The notes under the pieces: generated by a model
What the model saw: the letters and a program-made list of their open reading frames with translations, nothing else
Database searches by the model: none
What the model was told of the DNA's origin: nothing
NCBI GenBank assembly: GCA_018712665.1
Contig: DVGP01000095.1
Location: 1-7,073 of the forward strand
Length of the DNA stretch: 7,073 nt
Origin: Candidatus Pelethomonas intestinigallinarum
Lineage (GTDB): Bacteria > Bacillota > Clostridia > Oscillospirales > Oscillospiraceae
Direction of reading: 5' to 3'
Shown here: in pieces, positions 4,278 to 7,073 of the stretch
Layout: each line of letters opens with the position of its first letter
How positions within the stretch are numbered: the stretch's first letter is position 1
Made by a program: the position numbers and the translations under genes

Positions 4278-6065
4278 TCAGGACGCCTCCGCTACGGCGG
4301 ACAGGAAGTATACCCCGTCCGGCGCCCGGTACAGGCCGGTGAGGCCATCCCGGAGCTGGTAGCTGCCCCCCAGGTAGTACAGGGGGATCACCGGGGCGTC
4401 GTTGAGCAGGATCGCCTCCCCGTCGTGGAGGTAGGCGTCCCGGGCGTCGGGGGAGACCGCGGCCCGGGCGGAGTCCAGCAGGATGTCGAAGGCGTCGCTG
4501 CTGTAGCCGGACAGATTGTTCTCGTGGCCGGTGTACCACTGGGCGAGGAGGGCCTCCGCGTCGCTGTATTGGGCGGTGAGGAGCTGTCCGGCCATCTGGA
4601 AGGCGGGGACGGCGCTCCCGGCCTCCTCGCCGCCGGCCGCTTCCTTGCCCTCCGCCGGCTGGGCGGGGGAGAGGGCGGCGTCATACTCCTCCTGGCTCAC
4701 GCCCCGGACGGTCACCGTCACCCCCAGCTGCTCCTGCCACATGGACTGGAGGGCCTGGGCCACGGCCCGGCCGGCGTCGGACTCCACGTAGAGGTACTCC
4801 ACCACCGGGAAGCTGCCGCCGCCGGCGTAGCCCGCCTGGGCCATGAGGGCCTGGGCCTGGCGGCAATTCTCCTCATAGCTGCCGCTCTCCGGCAGGGTCA
4901 CCAGCTCCTGGCTGTGGATGCGGAAATCCCACTGGGGCTCCGGGGTCTCCTGGACGGGGGCGGCGTTGGGGTCCGGCACGGCGGGTTCCTCCTCCGCCGC
5001 TTCCTCGTGCTGGCCGTAGTCGGTAACGCCGTAGGGGATCAGGCCCACGGCGGCCCGGGCGGTCAGATCCCCCAGGGCGTCCACCAGAGCCTGGGTGTCC
5101 ACCGCCAGGCGGAAGGCCTGGCGGACGTTGACGTCGTCAAAGGGGGGCTGCTGGGTGTTGAGGACCACGGCGTAGGTGGCGGTGACCGCCTCCGGCAGCC
5201 ATGTCCCCGTGCTCTCCAATTCCTGGAGAACGGATGCCGGCAGATCCTGGATCAGATCCAGCTCCCCGGCCAGATAGGCCTCGTAGTCGCTCTCGCTGTC
5301 CCCGACGGTGACGAACCGCAGCACGTCGGGACCCACGGCGGCGCTGTCGTAGTAGGTCTCGCTGCGGGTGAGCTCCACCTCCCGGCTGGAGAGGGAGGTG
5401 GCCGTATAGGCCCCGTTGGTGACGGAGCCGTCGGCCAGGGACCCGCCGCTGATCAGGTCCTCACGGACCGGCATGGTGTAGGCCCCGGCGCACAGCTCCT
5501 CCAGGAAATAGGCGGGGCTGCCGTTCAGGGTCACCACAAAGGTGCCGTCGTCAGGGGCGGACACCGCCAGCAGGGAGGGGTCCCCTGTCTCCTGGACCTG
5601 ATCGTAGCCGCTGACAACAGACAGCAGCTCCCGGTGGGGCAGATCGTTGGCCGGGTCCGCCAGCCGCCGCCAGGCGGCGGCAAAGTCCTGGGCGGTGACC
5701 GCCTCCCCGTCGGACCACTGGATGCCCTGGCGGAGGGTGAAGGTGTAGGTGGCGTTGCCGGCGTAGTCGGTCTCCACCTCATAGCTCAGCGCCTGGCCGG
5801 GGGAGAGGACAGCGTGGCCGTCCCCGCCGTCAGTCCAGCGCATCAGGTTTTCGTATAGGTGGAAGAGGATGGTCTCGCCGCCCTGGGCGGTGCTCGCCCC
5901 GGGGTCCAGGGTATCCTGGGCCTGGGAGACGGCGGCGGTGACGGTGAAGAGGTCGCCCTCCCCGTCCTCATCCTGGCTTCCGGCGTTCTGGTCCTGGCCG
6001 CAGGCGGTCAGAACCATGGCCAGGGCCAGCAGCAGGGCCAGGAGGGGGTGGTGCTTTTTCTGCAT
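4278..6065 (-). CDS. OppA-like peptide ABC transporter substrate-binding lipoprotein (SBP family 5)
   Basis: This 595-residue protein has a lipoprotein signal peptide: basic QKKHH, a hydrophobic stretch at 8-18 and the lipobox LTAC with acylated Cys22. It should be anchored outside the membrane and deliver a ligand to an ABC permease. Family 5 signatures are FHLYENLMRW near 68-77, LRQGIQWSDGEAVTAQDF at 111-128, SVTNGAYTATSL at 214-225 and the C-terminal ENNLSGYSSDAFDILL at 515-530. The wording resembles the oligopeptide-binding OppA branch, but the ligand cannot be read from sequence. Two acidic, Pro/Ala-rich insertions (about 351-379 and 465-488) are unusual. No permease or ATPase gene is adjacent, so it is an orphan here. 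It follows the helicase stop by 33 bp, with AAAAGGAG 9 bases before ATG 6065, and may be co-transcribed with it. Confidence 0.9.
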   Translation of the reverse strand: MQKKHHPLLALLLALAMVLTACGQDQNAGSQDEDGEGDLFTVTAAVSQAQDTLDPGASTAQGGETILFHLYENLMRWTDGGDGHAVLSPGQALSYEVETDYAGNATYTFTLRQGIQWSDGEAVTAQDFAAAWRRLADPANDLPHRELLSVVSGYDQVQETGDPSLLAVSAPDDGTFVVTLNGSPAYFLEELCAGAYTMPVREDLISGGSLADGSVTNGAYTATSLSSREVELTRSETYYDSAAVGPDVLRFVTVGDSESDYEAYLAGELDLIQDLPASVLQELESTGTWLPEAVTATYAVVLNTQQPPFDDVNVRQAFRLAVDTQALVDALGDLTARAAVGLIPYGVTDYGQHEEAAEEEPAVPDPNAAPVQETPEPQWDFRIHSQELVTLPESGSYEENCRQAQALMAQAGYAGGGSFPVVEYLYVESDAGRAVAQALQSMWQEQLGVTVTVRGVSQEEYDAALSPAQPAEGKEAAGGEEAGSAVPAFQMAGQLLTAQYSDAEALLAQWYTGHENNLSGYSSDAFDILLDSARAAVSPDARDAYLHDGEAILLNDAPVIPLYYLGGSYQLRDGLTGLYRAPDGVYFLSAVAEAS

Positions 6066-6074
6066 GGGTACGTA

Positions 6075-6082
6075 CTCCTTTT
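6075..6082 (-). promoter_or_regulatory. Ribosome binding site of the lipoprotein gene
   Basis: AAAAGGAG stands 9 bases before ATG 6065, within the 33-bp gap after the helicase stop. It confirms the start that yields a complete lipoprotein signal peptide. No promoter or terminator is evident in the gap, so read-through from the helicase gene is likely. Confidence 0.75.
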
Positions 6083-6098
6083 GGTTTTCCGTCCGCCC

Positions 6099-7073
6099 TC
6101 AGCCGTTGTCGGCGACCAGGCGGCCGGACTCGTCAAACTTGACGGCCTTGATGTCGTTGCGGGTGTGCTTGGCGATGTTCTCCAGGCGCACCAGACCCGG
6201 GTAGTCGGACACGAAGGTGTAGGCCACCCCGTGGCGCTTGGCCCGGCCGGTGCGGCCGATGCGGTGGACGTAGTACTCGTTCTCGTCGGGCACGTCGTAG
6301 TTGAACACCGCGTCCACGTCGTCCACGTCGATGCCCCGGGCGGCCACGTCGGTGGCCACGAAGACACGCAGCTCCCCCCGGCGGAACTTGGCCATGACCT
6401 TCTCCCGCTTCTCCTGGGGGATGTCCCCGTGGATGCACTGGGCGTCCACTCCCCGCATCTGCAGGAGCTTGGCCACCCGCTCGGTGTTGCCCTTGGTGTT
6501 GCAGAAGACCATGGCCCGGTCGTACTGCTCCTGGTCCAGGATCTTCTGCAGCGCGTCCACCTTCTGGTTCATAGGCACCTCCAGCTTGTACTGGAGGATG
6601 TCAGGCTTGTTCTCCTCGTCGGGCCGGACGGTGATCTCCACCGGGTCCCGCTGGTAGACCCAGGCGATGTCCATGACCTCCCGGCTGATGGTGGCGGAGA
6701 AGAGCCCCAGGTTCTTCCGGTTTTTCATGTGGTCCAGGAGCCGGGTCACCTCGTGGATGAAGCCCATGTCCAGCATCCGGTCCGCCTCGTCAAGGATAAC
6801 GGTCTGGGCGGTGTCGATGCGGACGGTCCTCCGCTTCATGTGGTCTCCCAGGCGGCCGGGGGTGGCCACCACGATCTGGGGCCGCTTCTTCAGTGTGTCG
6901 ATCTGTTTGCCGATGGGCTGGCCACCGTAGAGGCAGACCAGACGGATGCCGGGCTTGAACTGGGCCAGGTCCCGCATCTCCCCGGTGATCTGCATGGCCA
7001 GCTCCCGGGTGGGGGCCAGGATCACCGCCTGGACCGCCTCGCTCTCCGGGTCGATGTGCTCAATGATGGGGAT
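6099..7073 (-). CDS. DEAD-box ATP-dependent RNA helicase, 5' end outside the window
   Basis: The frame is open to the window edge: the codons before the in-frame GTG at 7025 read IPIIEHIDPESEAVQA, normal family sequence, so the gene continues to the right. 324 residues are visible. In order they carry motif Ia PTRELA (21-26), Ib TPGRL (about 71-75), II DEAD (95-98), III SAT (126-128), a motif IV region AMVFCNTK (187-194), V ATDVAARGID (240-249) and VI HRIGRTGR (270-277). The Q motif and Walker A are off the window. The protein ends about 47 residues after motif VI with no basic tail or DbpA-type RNA-binding domain, so it is a minimal helicase core. Such proteins unwind short RNA duplexes in ribosome assembly, mRNA decay or cold adaptation; the specific role is not readable here. 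Confidence 0.95.
   Translation of the reverse strand: MPIIEHIDPESEAVQAVILAPTRELAMQITGEMRDLAQFKPGIRLVCLYGGQPIGKQIDTLKKRPQIVVATPGRLGDHMKRRTVRIDTAQTVILDEADRMLDMGFIHEVTRLLDHMKNRKNLGLFSATISREVMDIAWVYQRDPVEITVRPDEENKPDILQYKLEVPMNQKVDALQKILDQEQYDRAMVFCNTKGNTERVAKLLQMRGVDAQCIHGDIPQEKREKVMAKFRRGELRVFVATDVAARGIDVDDVDAVFNYDVPDENEYYVHRIGRTGRAKRHGVAYTFVSDYPGLVRLENIAKHTRNDIKAVKFDESGRLVADNG

Noticed and set aside
4425..5858. Long plus-strand open frame opposite the lipoprotein gene
   Set aside because: It is a repetitive Gly/Val/Leu-rich shadow of a gene with clear lipobox and family 5 motifs.
6099..7025. Helicase starting at GTG 7025
   Set aside because: The frame remains open to the window edge with normal DEAD-box sequence, and Walker A and the Q motif must lie upstream, so this is not the start.

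Overview
The window is GC-rich with heavily G/C-biased third codon positions. All five supported protein genes lie on the minus strand. The mix of an anaerobic nickel-iron CO dehydrogenase-family protein, a polyferredoxin, a T-box leader, strong AGGAGG ribosome binding sites and a Family 5 peptide-binding lipoprotein points to a strictly anaerobic, GC-rich Firmicute, probably a gut Oscillospiraceae/Flavonifractor-like bacterium. That placement is inferred from style and gene content, not from a marker gene.

Layout from right to left, which is the direction of transcription. Positions 7073-6099 hold a 5'-truncated DEAD-box RNA helicase. After 33 bp comes an OppA-like substrate-binding lipoprotein (6065-4278), closed by a 13-bp hairpin terminator (4262-4228). 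A regulatory region of about 165 bp follows. It has an extended -10 promoter, a 20-bp dyad centred exactly at -41.5 from the inferred start, and two smaller dyads in the leader. It drives a tight three-gene operon: cooS-like CO dehydrogenase (4063-2168), a CooF-like protein with four [4Fe-4S] clusters (2155-1709), and an FAD/NAD(P)-dependent oxidoreductase (1703-474). Each downstream gene has its ribosome binding site laid over the end of the gene before it.

Positions 473-200 contain no gene. They hold a dense chain of perfect or near-perfect hairpins, including a 42-bp palindrome. Positions 199-171 are a near-consensus promoter (TTGACA, 17 bp, TAATAT) that starts a T-box leader RNA (153-1). 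The T-box is cut by the window edge just before its antiterminator, so an aminoacyl-tRNA synthetase or an amino-acid gene should lie immediately beyond position 1.

The three redox genes form the known CooS-CooF-FNOR arrangement, in which electrons from the CODH pass through the ferredoxin to a flavoprotein and on to NAD(P)+. The most interesting point is that this CooS keeps every metal-cluster ligand, but lacks the acid-base histidine, the whole histidine channel and the catalytic lysine of characterised CODHs. Its chemistry may therefore differ from CO/CO2 interconversion. No maturation gene (cooC), acetyl-CoA synthase subunit, hydrogenase or CooA/RcoM regulator gene is present in the window.
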